Below, in pieces: positions 1-5,038 of a DNA stretch of 5,038 nt. Source of the stretch: Candidatus Bathyarchaeota archaeon (lineage in GTDB: Archaea; Thermoproteota; Bathyarchaeia; Bathyarchaeales; UBA233); contig JARYMR010000104.1 of the NCBI GenBank assembly GCA_029907045.1, forward strand, positions 1-5,038, read 5' to 3'. The stretch's first letter is position 1; each line of letters opens with the position of its first letter. The notes beneath the pieces were generated by a model that was not told where the DNA came from, did no database searches, and saw only the letters and a program-made list of their open reading frames with translations. The position numbers and the translations under genes were made by a program.

Positions 1-140
1 CGGAATTGGGCAGTAGACATAGGGCTAAACGTTTCCAAATAAAAATCCTAACAGTCGAAGAAGTCCCCATTAACGAGATAGAGAATCCGCTTTTAAGAAA
101 ACTTGTTTTGGGAGAAGAGGAAGTTGGCAAGCAAAAGTGA
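1..140 (+). CDS. rpl18a: Large-subunit ribosomal protein L18Ae (LX/L20A), 3' end only
   Basis: Only the last 45 codons are present; the first complete codon is at position 3 and the stop is TGA at 138-140. The translation begins ELGSRHRAKRFQIKIL and continues with TVEEV and an acidic/lysine-rich tail. The phrase 'E-(L/I)-G-S-(R/K)-H-x-x-K-R-x-x-I-K-I' is characteristic of the archaeal protein LX, the short homologue of eukaryotic eL20 (L18a), usually about 75-80 residues, so roughly the first half is missing. It is a structural protein of the 50S subunit. In many archaea the gene lies after those for L39e, L31e and eIF6 and before prefoldin alpha and ftsY; the last two follow here. The 3' end overlaps the proposed start of prefoldin alpha by 17 bases, which suggests translational coupling. 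The family call rests on a fragment, but the motif and the context agree. Confidence 0.85.
   Translation, partial: ELGSRHRAKRFQIKILTVEEVPINEIENPLLRKLVLGEEEVGKQK
110..120 (+). promoter_or_regulatory. Shine-Dalgarno site that decides the prefoldin alpha start
   Basis: The purine run GGGAGAAGAGG lies inside the end of the L18Ae gene, just before the TTG at 124. Its GGAG core sits 9-10 bases from that codon, whereas the upstream in-frame TTG at 103 has only an A-rich stretch before it. This favours 124 as the start. Confidence 0.55.
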
Positions 141-570
141 AGAAGAACTCCGTAAACTAAGCGTTGAAATCCGCTTTTTGGAACAAACAGCAGAAACCAT
201 ACAGTCCAGAATTAATGCAGTAAACGCCGTTATAACAGACCTAACCTACGCAAGCATGACGTTAGAGGGTTTAGAGAAAGAAAAAGAAAACACTGAACTC
301 CTTGTTCCGATAGGCGGCAACTCTTACATAAAAGCAAGACTTGAAAACCCAGACAAAGTAATCGTTGGAATGGGCGCTGGAATTTCCCTAGAAAAAACAC
401 TGCAAGAGGCAAAAGAAATAATAAAAAAACGACTGGAAAACTTAGAAAGAACAAGAAACTCCCTTCAGCAACAACTAGCCCAAGTTGCTGAAAGAATCGA
501 AGAAGACAGAGAAAAATTTGAAACCTTAATAGCCGAATTAAGGGAGAGGAAAGCTTCAGAAAATGTTTGA
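124..570 (+). CDS. pfdA: Prefoldin subunit alpha (GimC alpha)
   Basis: The predicted protein has 148 residues, normal for archaeal prefoldin alpha (about 140-150). Prefoldin is a cytosolic hexamer of two alpha and four beta subunits that captures unfolded nascent proteins and passes them to the group II chaperonin (thermosome). The sequence shows the expected plan: an N-terminal coiled coil (about residues 3-55), a central beta-hairpin region (about 60-91, including LLVPIGGNSYIKA and VIVGMGAGISLEK) and a C-terminal coiled coil (about 92-143) rich in Glu, Lys and Leu heptads. The hairpin 'VP-x-G-x-x-x-Y-I-K-A' and 'V-x-V-x-x-G-x-G' pattern is diagnostic. I chose TTG 124 because a good ribosome binding site precedes it and the protein then begins at the helix. 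A longer form from TTG 103 would only add FWEKRKL-type residues encoded inside the upstream gene. It overlaps the L18Ae gene by 17 bases and ftsY by 8, so the three are almost certainly co-transcribed. Confidence 0.92.
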   Translation: MASKSEEELRKLSVEIRFLEQTAETIQSRINAVNAVITDLTYASMTLEGLEKEKENTELLVPIGGNSYIKARLENPDKVIVGMGAGISLEKTLQEAKEIIKKRLENLERTRNSLQQQLAQVAERIEEDREKFETLIAELRERKASENV

Positions 571-1468
571 AAGGCTCAAATCTGGACTAAAAGGACTCGT
601 AAACAAGGTTACAACAACAGAGCTTAAGGCTGAAAACCTCCGCCCATTGCTTTCAGAATTCAAAATAAGCCTTGTAGAAAACGATGTTGCCTTTCCAGTG
701 GCTGAGAGAATATGCAATGAAATGGAAAAACGCTTAGACGGCGTCCAAGTAAAAAGAATGGAAGACCGTAGAAAAATAGTGGAGAAAAACCTTAGGGAAG
801 TCCTCTTAGAAACAATGCTAACAAACAACAAAATAGATTTGCTGAAAGCTGTGGAAGAAAAACGCAAGAAAGGCGAACCATTCGTCATAGTTTTCGTTGG
901 AATAAACGGGACAGGAAAAACAACAACCATAGCCAAAGTCGCCAAATTCTTCAACAAAAAAGGTTATTCGGTTGTCCTAGCCTGCAGCGACACGTATAGG
1001 GCTGGCTCAATAGAACAGTTGGAGGAACATGCGAAACGTTTGGAAATGCGGATGATTAAGCACAAGTATGGTTCAGACCCAGCAGCAGTTGCCTATGACA
1101 CCATAAACCATGCAAAAGCCCATGGAATAAACGTGGTTTTAATAGACACGGCTGGAAGAATGCAAACAAACAGAAACCTAATGGATGAACTCGCAAAAAT
1201 CAAACGCATCACAAACCCAGACCTAACAATACTAACAGTGGATTCGCTGACTGGCAATGATGCGGTTATGCAGGCGGAAGAGTTTCACAAAAGCGTCGGC
1301 ATAGACGCAACAATACTAACAAAGGTGGATGCAGACATCAAAGGAGGCTCAGCCCTAAGTGTAACCTACGTAACCAAAAAACCCATACTATTCATTGGAA
1401 CTGGACAAAAATATGAAGATTTAGAAGAGTTTAATCCTGAAAAGTTTGTTGATTTAATTTTGAAATAG
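563..1468 (+). CDS. ftsY: Signal recognition particle receptor FtsY (SR-alpha GTPase)
   Basis: This 301-residue protein is the membrane-associated GTPase that docks SRP-ribosome-nascent-chain complexes for delivery to the SecYE translocon. An N-terminal four-helix N domain (about 1-95) precedes the NG GTPase domain. GTPase motifs are all present: P-loop GINGTGKT at 113-120, DTYRAG at 143-148, DTAGR at 195-199, TKVD at 253-256 and the closing GTGQKYEDL at 279-287. 'GNDAV' near 231 and 'DADIKGGSALS' near 257 separate it from small GTPases and fit the SRP family. It lacks the C-terminal M domain of SRP54 and ends just after the NG domain, which identifies the receptor. The long acidic A domain of bacterial FtsY is absent, as is usual in archaea. 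The ATG at 563 overlaps the end of prefoldin alpha by 8 bases; the purine tract GGGAGAGG at 542-549 is 13 bases upstream, rather far, so initiation may rely on coupling. DTYRAG replaces the commoner DTFRAA, a mild change. Confidence 0.97.
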   Translation: MFERLKSGLKGLVNKVTTTELKAENLRPLLSEFKISLVENDVAFPVAERICNEMEKRLDGVQVKRMEDRRKIVEKNLREVLLETMLTNNKIDLLKAVEEKRKKGEPFVIVFVGINGTGKTTTIAKVAKFFNKKGYSVVLACSDTYRAGSIEQLEEHAKRLEMRMIKHKYGSDPAAVAYDTINHAKAHGINVVLIDTAGRMQTNRNLMDELAKIKRITNPDLTILTVDSLTGNDAVMQAEEFHKSVGIDATILTKVDADIKGGSALSVTYVTKKPILFIGTGQKYEDLEEFNPEKFVDLILK

Positions 1469-1510
1469 ACTGATAGGGGACTATAGACGGCGAAGATCAC
1501 CCTACCCCTT

Positions 1511-2425
1511 CTAGCATTTTCCTAATAGTTTTAGCAGTATCGCCTTTGCCGAATAAAGCCTATTTTCGCTTTGTTCATAAATTATTGATTTTGGACTTTC
1601 TATTACTTCTGGGCTTATTTCGTATCCTCTATGGATTGGCATGTCATGCATTATGTAGGCGTTGCTTTCTTTTAATAGCTCCTTGTTTATTTGGTAGGGC
1701 ATCATAATTTTGATGCGCTTCTCCTTTTCCGCAGCATATTTTGGGTCAAGGAAGAATTCCATGTCAACCCAAGTGTCTGTATAAACAAAATCTGCATCCT
1801 TCACAGCCCTTTTAACGTCTAAGGTGGTTTCCCAAAGTCCAGTTTTCTTCGCTTCTTCCAAAAGCTCCTCATCCCTCGAAGGCTCATTAAATATGGGTGT
1901 TACAGTGGTTATTTTAACGCCAGTTTTTGTGCATCCTTCAATGAGTGAGTTGCAAACGTTGTTGTGGGCGCCTATGTAAACAAGTTTAACGCCTTCCAAT
2001 TTTCCCTTCTTCTCTTTTATGGTCATTAGGTCGGCTATGGCTTGGCTTGGATGATACTTCTCATCGCATCCATTTATTACTGGAACTCGTGAAGCTTTAG
2101 CCATAACCTGCAAATCGGAGTTTTTCAGCAATCTAGCCATTATGCAATCCACATTACGCGACAAATATTGCGTCTCATCATAAACATCCGCTAAAGTGAA
2201 ATTTGTCGTCCTCCAATCAATGTAAAGCGCGTGTCCACCAAGCTGAGTCATCGCTACCTCAAAAGAAACCCTTGTGCGTGTGGAAGTTTTCTGAAAAATC
2301 ATGGCCAAAGATTTGCCAGCTAAAGCATCCTTATATTTTTCAGGATTATGCTTAACTTCTATAGCCTTATCAATTATGGCTTTTAACTGCTGACCCGACA
2401 ATTCTTTAAAATTAATTAAGTGCAT
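1511..2425 (-). CDS. Carbamoyltransferase of the ornithine carbamoyltransferase (ArgF) family with altered substrate motifs
   Basis: The predicted 304-residue protein is typical in length for an aspartate/ornithine carbamoyltransferase, a cytosolic trimer-forming enzyme that transfers carbamoyl from carbamoyl phosphate to an amine. The carbamoyl-phosphate site looks complete: STRTR at 48-52, an Arg at 98 (IMAR), HPSQ at 125-128 and ENR at 287-289. NNVCNS (155-160) matches the ornithine-binding NNxxNS of true OTCs. The other substrate motifs differ: the usual D-x-W-x-S-M-G is TDTWVDME (216-223), and the usual HCLP is HDMP (260-263). From the family, these positions contact the amino-acid substrate, so the substrate may not be ornithine (inference). 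A database would probably label it argF. I chose ATG 2425 because MHLINFKEL matches the family N-terminus and GAGAGGG lies 5 bases upstream; a TTG at 2455 would add ten unlikely residues. It is convergent with ftsY (42-base gap) and divergent from the deacylase gene, with no other arginine gene in view. Confidence 0.85.
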   Translation of the reverse strand: MHLINFKELSGQQLKAIIDKAIEVKHNPEKYKDALAGKSLAMIFQKTSTRTRVSFEVAMTQLGGHALYIDWRTTNFTLADVYDETQYLSRNVDCIMARLLKNSDLQVMAKASRVPVINGCDEKYHPSQAIADLMTIKEKKGKLEGVKLVYIGAHNNVCNSLIEGCTKTGVKITTVTPIFNEPSRDEELLEEAKKTGLWETTLDVKRAVKDADFVYTDTWVDMEFFLDPKYAAEKEKRIKIMMPYQINKELLKESNAYIMHDMPIHRGYEISPEVIESPKSIIYEQSENRLYSAKAILLKLLGKC

Positions 2426-2430
2426 CCTAA

Positions 2431-2437
2431 CCCTCTC
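2431..2437 (-). promoter_or_regulatory. Shine-Dalgarno site of the carbamoyltransferase gene
   Basis: Read on the minus strand this is GAGAGGG, five bases before the ATG at 2425. It supports that internal ATG over the longer TTG-started frame from 2455. Confidence 0.6.
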
Positions 2438-2467
2438 TGAACTTTTAAGGTTCAACTGATTTTAACC

Positions 2468-2475
2468 ATTATAAG
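2468..2475. promoter_or_regulatory. TATA-like element shared by two divergent genes
   Basis: The octamer reads ATTATAAG on the plus strand and CTTATAAT on the minus strand, so it resembles an archaeal TATA box in both directions. Assuming the usual spacing of about 25 bases to the start of transcription, the minus transcript would begin near 2445, with a leader of about 20 bases holding the GAGAGGG site. The plus transcript would begin near 2498, about 30 bases before the deacylase ATG. This is the best candidate in the 102-bp gap between the two genes. No repressor operator is recognisable. The assignment is by pattern only. Confidence 0.45.
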
Positions 2476-2527
2476 CTTTATGGAAACCTTTTTCTTAACA
2501 TTCACCATTCTGAATCATGGAAGTAGA

Positions 2528-3358
2528 ATGACTATTTTAACTGTAGCCTCAAACAAAGATGTGGCAAGCTTAAACATTAAAAAGCAAATTCTAAACTACT
2601 ACAATTTTAACGAGGTGGCTGCTGAAAATTTTCAAGGAAATCCGATCTACAAAGCCGAAATAGGCGGCAAAACCGTTAGGCTCATAACATTAAATGAAGA
2701 ATCCGTATACGCACAAAACATAACAGAATTCTTCAAGGATGTAGAGCTTGTAGTTTTCATTTCTAGGCACAGCAGCGAAAGCGGAACTCCAACACTTTCT
2801 GTGCACACTCCTGGAAATTTGGGCGAGGCGGAATTGGGTGGACTTTCAAGAAAGGTTTCTGTTTCTCCAGCAAACGCCATGAGAAACGCCCTAAAAGCTT
2901 TAAAACAGTTTAGGGATGAGATGCGTTTGGATTATGAGGTTTGTTATGAATGCACCCATCATGGACCATCCTTAAACGTGCCCGCCATGTTTGTTGAGTT
3001 GGGAAGTTCGCCGAAACAATGGGACGATTTGAGGGCAGCTGAAGCCATTGCCCATGCAGCAATAAAAGCCATATCCACTTTTGGCAAGGTTGAGGCTAAA
3101 GCTGTGATTGGCATAGGTGGACCACACTATAACTCAAAATTCACAAGAATAGCATTAGAGAGTGAAACAGCTTTTGGTCACATGATTCCAAAATATGCCA
3201 TCCCATACGTGGATGCAGAGATTTTAAGGCAATGTGTGCAAAAAACTTTGGAGAAAGTTGAAAATGCAATTTTAGATTGGAAAGGAATAAAGGGCGAACA
3301 CAAAGCAAAACTTGTCCAAATGCTTCAAGAAATACATGTTTCAATTCAAAAGGTTTAA
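2528..3358 (+). CDS. dtdA: D-aminoacyl-tRNA deacylase, archaeal DTD2/GEK1 type
   Basis: The predicted 276-residue protein is normal for archaeal DTD2. The enzyme hydrolyses D-amino acids wrongly attached to tRNA and so protects translation; plant GEK1 is the relative also linked to clearing aldehyde-modified aminoacyl-tRNAs. Signature blocks, in order: SRHSSESGTPTLSVHTPGN (79-97), CTHHGPSL (142-149), ELGSSPKQWDD (157-167) and GIGGPHYNSKFT (195-206), followed by an 'IPKYAIPY' segment. The conserved histidines of HTPGN, THHGP and GGPHY are all present; the family is zinc-dependent. I chose ATG 2528 because MTILTVASNKDVASLNI matches the family N-terminus; GGAAG lies four bases upstream. An upstream in-frame ATG at 2480 would add 16 residues unlike the family and overlaps the presumed promoter. 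The gene is monocistronic by appearance: divergent from the carbamoyltransferase and followed by a 64-base gap with its own promoter-like sequence. No functional link to its neighbours is evident. Confidence 0.95.
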   Translation: MTILTVASNKDVASLNIKKQILNYYNFNEVAAENFQGNPIYKAEIGGKTVRLITLNEESVYAQNITEFFKDVELVVFISRHSSESGTPTLSVHTPGNLGEAELGGLSRKVSVSPANAMRNALKALKQFRDEMRLDYEVCYECTHHGPSLNVPAMFVELGSSPKQWDDLRAAEAIAHAAIKAISTFGKVEAKAVIGIGGPHYNSKFTRIALESETAFGHMIPKYAIPYVDAEILRQCVQKTLEKVENAILDWKGIKGEHKAKLVQMLQEIHVSIQKV

Positions 3359-3396
3359 TTAAAAACTCTACTCTTCGAAAAACCTAAAAATATTTC

Positions 3397-3404
3397 CTTA
3401 TAAT
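3397..3404 (+). promoter_or_regulatory. TATA box candidate for the membrane protein gene
   Basis: CTTATAAT lies in an AT-rich gap, its centre about 23 bases before the ATG at 3423, the spacing expected if transcription starts at or very near the A of the start codon. The bases just before the ATG (GTTGAACGAATA) contain no Shine-Dalgarno sequence, which fits a leaderless message. A second AT-rich choice, AATTATATA, overlaps just downstream. Confidence 0.5.
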
Positions 3405-3422
3405 TATATAGTTGAACGAATA

Positions 3423-4034
3423 ATGACCCAAGGAAAAGACTTTAGCAAGCCATCAAAAATTGTACAATTTATCATAAACTTTTATCTCCTAATCATTGTT
3501 ATTGCTCTAATTGCTGTAGGTCTACGTCTCGTTAATCACGTGGAATGTCGTTCACCTGAAACACAAGAAATATGGGGACCGATATTCGTAAACAATAGCC
3601 AAATTTATACATTTTATTTGCACATACATGAAAGCCGACTTTCCACACAATTAGTCTATGATGAAGACTACACATCTGCTTATCTAAGAAAAGTCTTAAA
3701 CCCCCCGACATCAACTAAATGGGAGATTCTGAGATTCTGTTTATGGTTTGAAACAAACGAAACTATCAATTTATGGTTTACAGCCTACGACCCGCAAGGG
3801 AATGTTATAGAAAACATAACCAAAATCCATGGATGGGGCGCTGATATCGCTCAAGTTGGAACATATAAGTGTGAAATCAAAAAATACTATAACACGCAAG
3901 ACATACCTGTCATTCTGCACGTTTATACAGAGAAGTTGGTATTCGAGAAAAAATACTTCCACTACGGCATTTTAGGAATATCCGCAGCCATGCTTTACCC
4001 CATAATATTTTTTGTTTTAAAATTTGGGGTGTGA
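3423..4034 (+). CDS. Hypothetical membrane-anchored protein with an outside beta-rich (possibly GOLD-like) domain
   Basis: I do not recognise this 203-residue protein. It has a short positively charged N-terminus, a strong hydrophobic helix (about 14-36), an outside domain of roughly 140 residues, and a second hydrophobic helix (about 180-201) just before the end. The outside domain alternates hydrophobic and polar residues as in beta strands (FCLWFETNETINLWFTAYD, then GTYKCEIKKYY and IPVILHVYTEKLVF). The order 'strand - DPQGNVI - strand - VGTYKCEIKKYYN - strand' recalls GOLD/emp24-type beta sandwiches, but this is inference from pattern. Three N-glycosylation sequons (Asn57, Asn112, Asn131) and three cysteines (42, 106, 150) lie in or next to it, consistent with an extracytoplasmic location. 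Both termini would be cytoplasmic. It appears to be transcribed alone and leaderless. Many AAA/ATA-type codons match the neighbours, so there is no obvious sign of recent transfer. Function unknown. Confidence 0.75.
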   Translation: MTQGKDFSKPSKIVQFIINFYLLIIVIALIAVGLRLVNHVECRSPETQEIWGPIFVNNSQIYTFYLHIHESRLSTQLVYDEDYTSAYLRKVLNPPTSTKWEILRFCLWFETNETINLWFTAYDPQGNVIENITKIHGWGADIAQVGTYKCEIKKYYNTQDIPVILHVYTEKLVFEKKYFHYGILGISAAMLYPIIFFVLKFGV

Positions 4035-4209
4035 AGTTTAATTTCAAAATTTAAGCGTTATAAAATTTAAAACGAAAAACCACATACGCTACGTTAAAAA
4101 TTAATTTATTTCGCTTTAGAGAAAAAGTTAATAGAAACGGCTTGAACACGTATCAAAGCTACAGTAACGTTTATTATGTTAAAGTTAAAATGTTGAGTGT
4201 GCGATTAAA
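4035..4209 (+). promoter_or_regulatory. AT-rich intergenic region with probable secE-operon promoter
   Basis: These 175 bases hold no convincing gene. The first part is very AT-rich, with AAAATTT at 4046-4052 and 4062-4068 (another copy lies at 4019-4025 in the end of the upstream gene). T-rich tracts here may end the upstream transcript, but no stem-loop is visible. Near the far end, TTTATTATG at 4170-4178 is a TATA-like element; normal spacing would start transcription around 4200, giving a leader of about ten bases before secE. No Shine-Dalgarno sequence precedes the secE ATG. Confidence 0.4.
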
Positions 4210-4392
4210 ATGGGCTTAAGATCATTCCTATCCCAAGCTGCAAGAACACTAAAATTGGCAGTAAAACCTGGAAAAAGCGAGGTTTGGCTCTCATTGAAAA
4301 TATGCTTTTTGGGCATAGGCGCCATTGGAATAATAGGATTCGTAATCAAACTGTTATCATCAATTTTGCAACCAGGCGGAACAGCCGCTTAA
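4210..4392 (+). CDS. secE: Preprotein translocase subunit SecE (Sec61 gamma)
   Basis: The 60-residue protein has the size and plan of archaeal SecE/Sec61-gamma, the small clamp subunit that embraces SecY in the translocon. It has an amphipathic N-terminal helix (about 3-18, GLRSFLSQAARTLKLAVKP), a charged hinge KPGKSEVW (19-26) and one transmembrane helix (about 31-53, Gly- and Ile-rich: FLGIGAIGIIGFVIKLL). The 'K-P-x-x-x-E-(F/V)-W-x-S-L-K' hinge is the family's signature. There is no extra transmembrane pair as in enterobacterial SecE. The ATG at 4210 has no good ribosome binding site, so the message may be nearly leaderless. It is the first gene of an operon with spt5 (12-base gap) and the L11 gene, the usual archaeal order. 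Functionally it pairs with FtsY encoded upstream, the SRP receptor that feeds the translocon. Confidence 0.93.
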   Translation: MGLRSFLSQAARTLKLAVKPGKSEVWLSLKICFLGIGAIGIIGFVIKLLSSILQPGGTAA

Positions 4393-4400
4393 GAAGGAGA
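4393..4400 (+). promoter_or_regulatory. Shine-Dalgarno site of spt5
   Basis: GAAGGAGA lies four bases before the ATG at 4405, in the short gap after the secE stop. It is the strongest ribosome binding site in the window and fixes the spt5 start. Confidence 0.7.
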
Positions 4401-4404
4401 AATT

Positions 4405-4890
4405 ATGGCGAAAAGTGAAGAGTTTTCCACCAAAATTTTTGCTGTAAAAACAACAACCGGACAAGAGCGAAATGTGGCAAAATTAATCACAGCAAGAATT
4501 GAAATGAGCAACATACCGATAAAGGCTATTCTTGTTCCAGAAACTTTGAGAGGATACGTTTTCGTGGAAGCGGAAGGACCCCATTTTGTAGAGCAAGCCA
4601 TAGCTGGCATAAGGCATGTGCGCTCTAGGGTTCCAGGAGTTGTAAGCTTTTCAGAAATTGAAAGATACATTGTTAGGAAACCAGTGATTGAAGAGTTAAG
4701 CGAAAATGACATTGTGGAAGTGACGGGGGGACCCTTCAAGGGAATGCGAGCAAAAATAACACGCATAGATAAGAGTAAAGCGGAAGTAACCCTTGAACTT
4801 CTGGAGGCAACATTCACCCTACCAATAACAGTTCATTCAGATTACGTTAAGCTTGTGGAAAAAACAAAAACTGAGGGAAGCGGAAAATAA
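4405..4890 (+). CDS. spt5: Transcription elongation factor Spt5 (archaeal NusG)
   Basis: The 161-residue protein is the archaeal Spt5/NusG, which with Spt4 binds the RNA polymerase clamp, raises processivity and can link polymerase to the ribosome. An NGN domain spans about 9-90: it starts [16 protein letters not shown] and includes '[17 protein letters not shown]' (42-58) and [10 protein letters not shown] (71-80). A KOW domain follows at about 98-151, with '[23 protein letters not shown]' as its conserved core (V-x-x-G-P-F-K-G). One KOW is normal for archaea; eukaryotic Spt5 has several. The final ten residues are a charged tail. The start is supported by a strong ribosome binding site. It lies 12 bases after secE and one base before the L11 gene, the conserved order that ties translocation, transcription elongation and ribosome synthesis together. 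Confidence 0.96.
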   Translation: MAKSEEFSTKIFAVKTTTGQERNVAKLITARIEMSNIPIKAILVPETLRGYVFVEAEGPHFVEQAIAGIRHVRSRVPGVVSFSEIERYIVRKPVIEELSENDIVEVTGGPFKGMRAKITRIDKSKAEVTLELLEATFTLPITVHSDYVKLVEKTKTEGSGK

Positions 4891-4891
4891 A

Positions 4892-5038
4892 ATGGCTGAG
4901 AGAAAAATTGTGGAATTACTTGTAAGCGGTGGACAAGCAACAGCAGGTCCACCATTAGGACCAGCTTTAGGCCCGTTGGGCGTTAATGTCATGATGATTG
5001 TTAACAAGATTAATGAGCTTACAAAGGATTATGCTGGA
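4892..5038 (+). CDS. rpl11: Large-subunit ribosomal protein L11 (uL11), 5' end only
   Basis: Forty-nine codons are present before the window ends. The protein starts [20 protein letters not shown] and continues [13 protein letters not shown], the glycine/proline-rich 'G-G-x-A-x-x-x-P-P-L-G-P-x-L-G-x-x-G-V-N' signature of the L11 N-terminal domain. That domain sits at the GTPase-associated centre of the 50S subunit and helps recruit elongation factors; full archaeal L11 is about 160 residues, so most of it lies beyond the window. The ATG follows the spt5 stop by one base. GAGGGAAG at 4873-4880, inside the end of spt5, is a rather distant ribosome binding candidate, so coupling with spt5 is likely. 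Genes for L1, L10 and L12 usually follow in archaea, but cannot be seen here. Confidence 0.96.
   Translation, partial: MAERKIVELLVSGGQATAGPPLGPALGPLGVNVMMIVNKINELTKDYAG

Noticed and set aside
1475..1509. AGGGG and CCCCT in the gap between ftsY and the carbamoyltransferase, a possible terminator stem for both convergent genes.
   Set aside because: Only five base pairs across a 25-base loop and no T-run beside it; archaeal termination does not need such a stem.
2480..2527. Longer deacylase starting at ATG 2480.
   Set aside because: The added 16 residues do not match the family N-terminus, and the ATG lies only a few bases after the presumed TATA element, upstream of the likely transcript start.
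4019..4068. Three AAAATTT copies (4019, 4046, 4062) as a possible repeat or operator array.
   Set aside because: Spacings are irregular (27 and 16 bases) and the motif is expected by chance in such AT-rich DNA; the first copy lies in coding sequence.
4389..4817. Long open frame on the minus strand opposite spt5 (and similar ones opposite pfdA, ftsY and dtdA).
   Set aside because: They are antisense shadows of well-supported genes, with no family resemblance, promoter or ribosome binding site.

Overview
The window is archaeal chromosomal DNA. It encodes L18Ae/LX, prefoldin alpha, a DTD2-type D-aminoacyl-tRNA deacylase, Sec61-gamma-type SecE, and Spt5 with a single KOW next to ribosomal protein L11. 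None of these appear together in bacteria. The DNA is moderately AT-rich, starts are mixed (ATG and TTG), and some genes have Shine-Dalgarno (SD) sites while others look leaderless. I lean towards a TACK-type lineage such as Bathyarchaeia, but that is an impression from protein flavour and not something the sequence proves.

Layout. (1) 1-1468, plus strand: a tightly overlapping informational operon made of the 3' end of the L18Ae gene, prefoldin alpha (probable TTG start inside the L18Ae gene) and ftsY (the SRP receptor GTPase). (2) 1511-2425, minus strand: a carbamoyltransferase of the ornithine carbamoyltransferase family. Its carbamoyl-phosphate site is intact but its second-substrate motifs are altered. 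(3) 2528-3358, plus strand: D-aminoacyl-tRNA deacylase, divergent from the carbamoyltransferase across a 102-bp region in which one TATA-like element could serve both directions. (4) 3423-4034, plus strand: an unrecognised membrane-anchored protein, probably leaderless, with an outside beta-rich domain between two transmembrane helices. (5) 4035-4209: an AT-rich intergenic stretch that probably carries the promoter of the next operon. (6) 4210-5038, plus strand: secE, spt5 and the 5' end of the L11 gene, starting a translocation/transcription/ribosome operon that runs off the window.

The blocks at the two ends match an old archaeal gene neighbourhood (L18Ae-prefoldin-ftsY and secE-spt5-L11). 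They link ribosome assembly, nascent-chain folding, membrane targeting, the translocon and transcription-translation coupling. The three genes between them look like an insertion into that neighbourhood.

Most of the window is ordinary core archaeal biology. The points worth a second look are the substrate of the carbamoyltransferase, the identity of the membrane protein and the shared divergent promoter. I found no CRISPR array, insertion sequence, tRNA, rRNA or clear new system.
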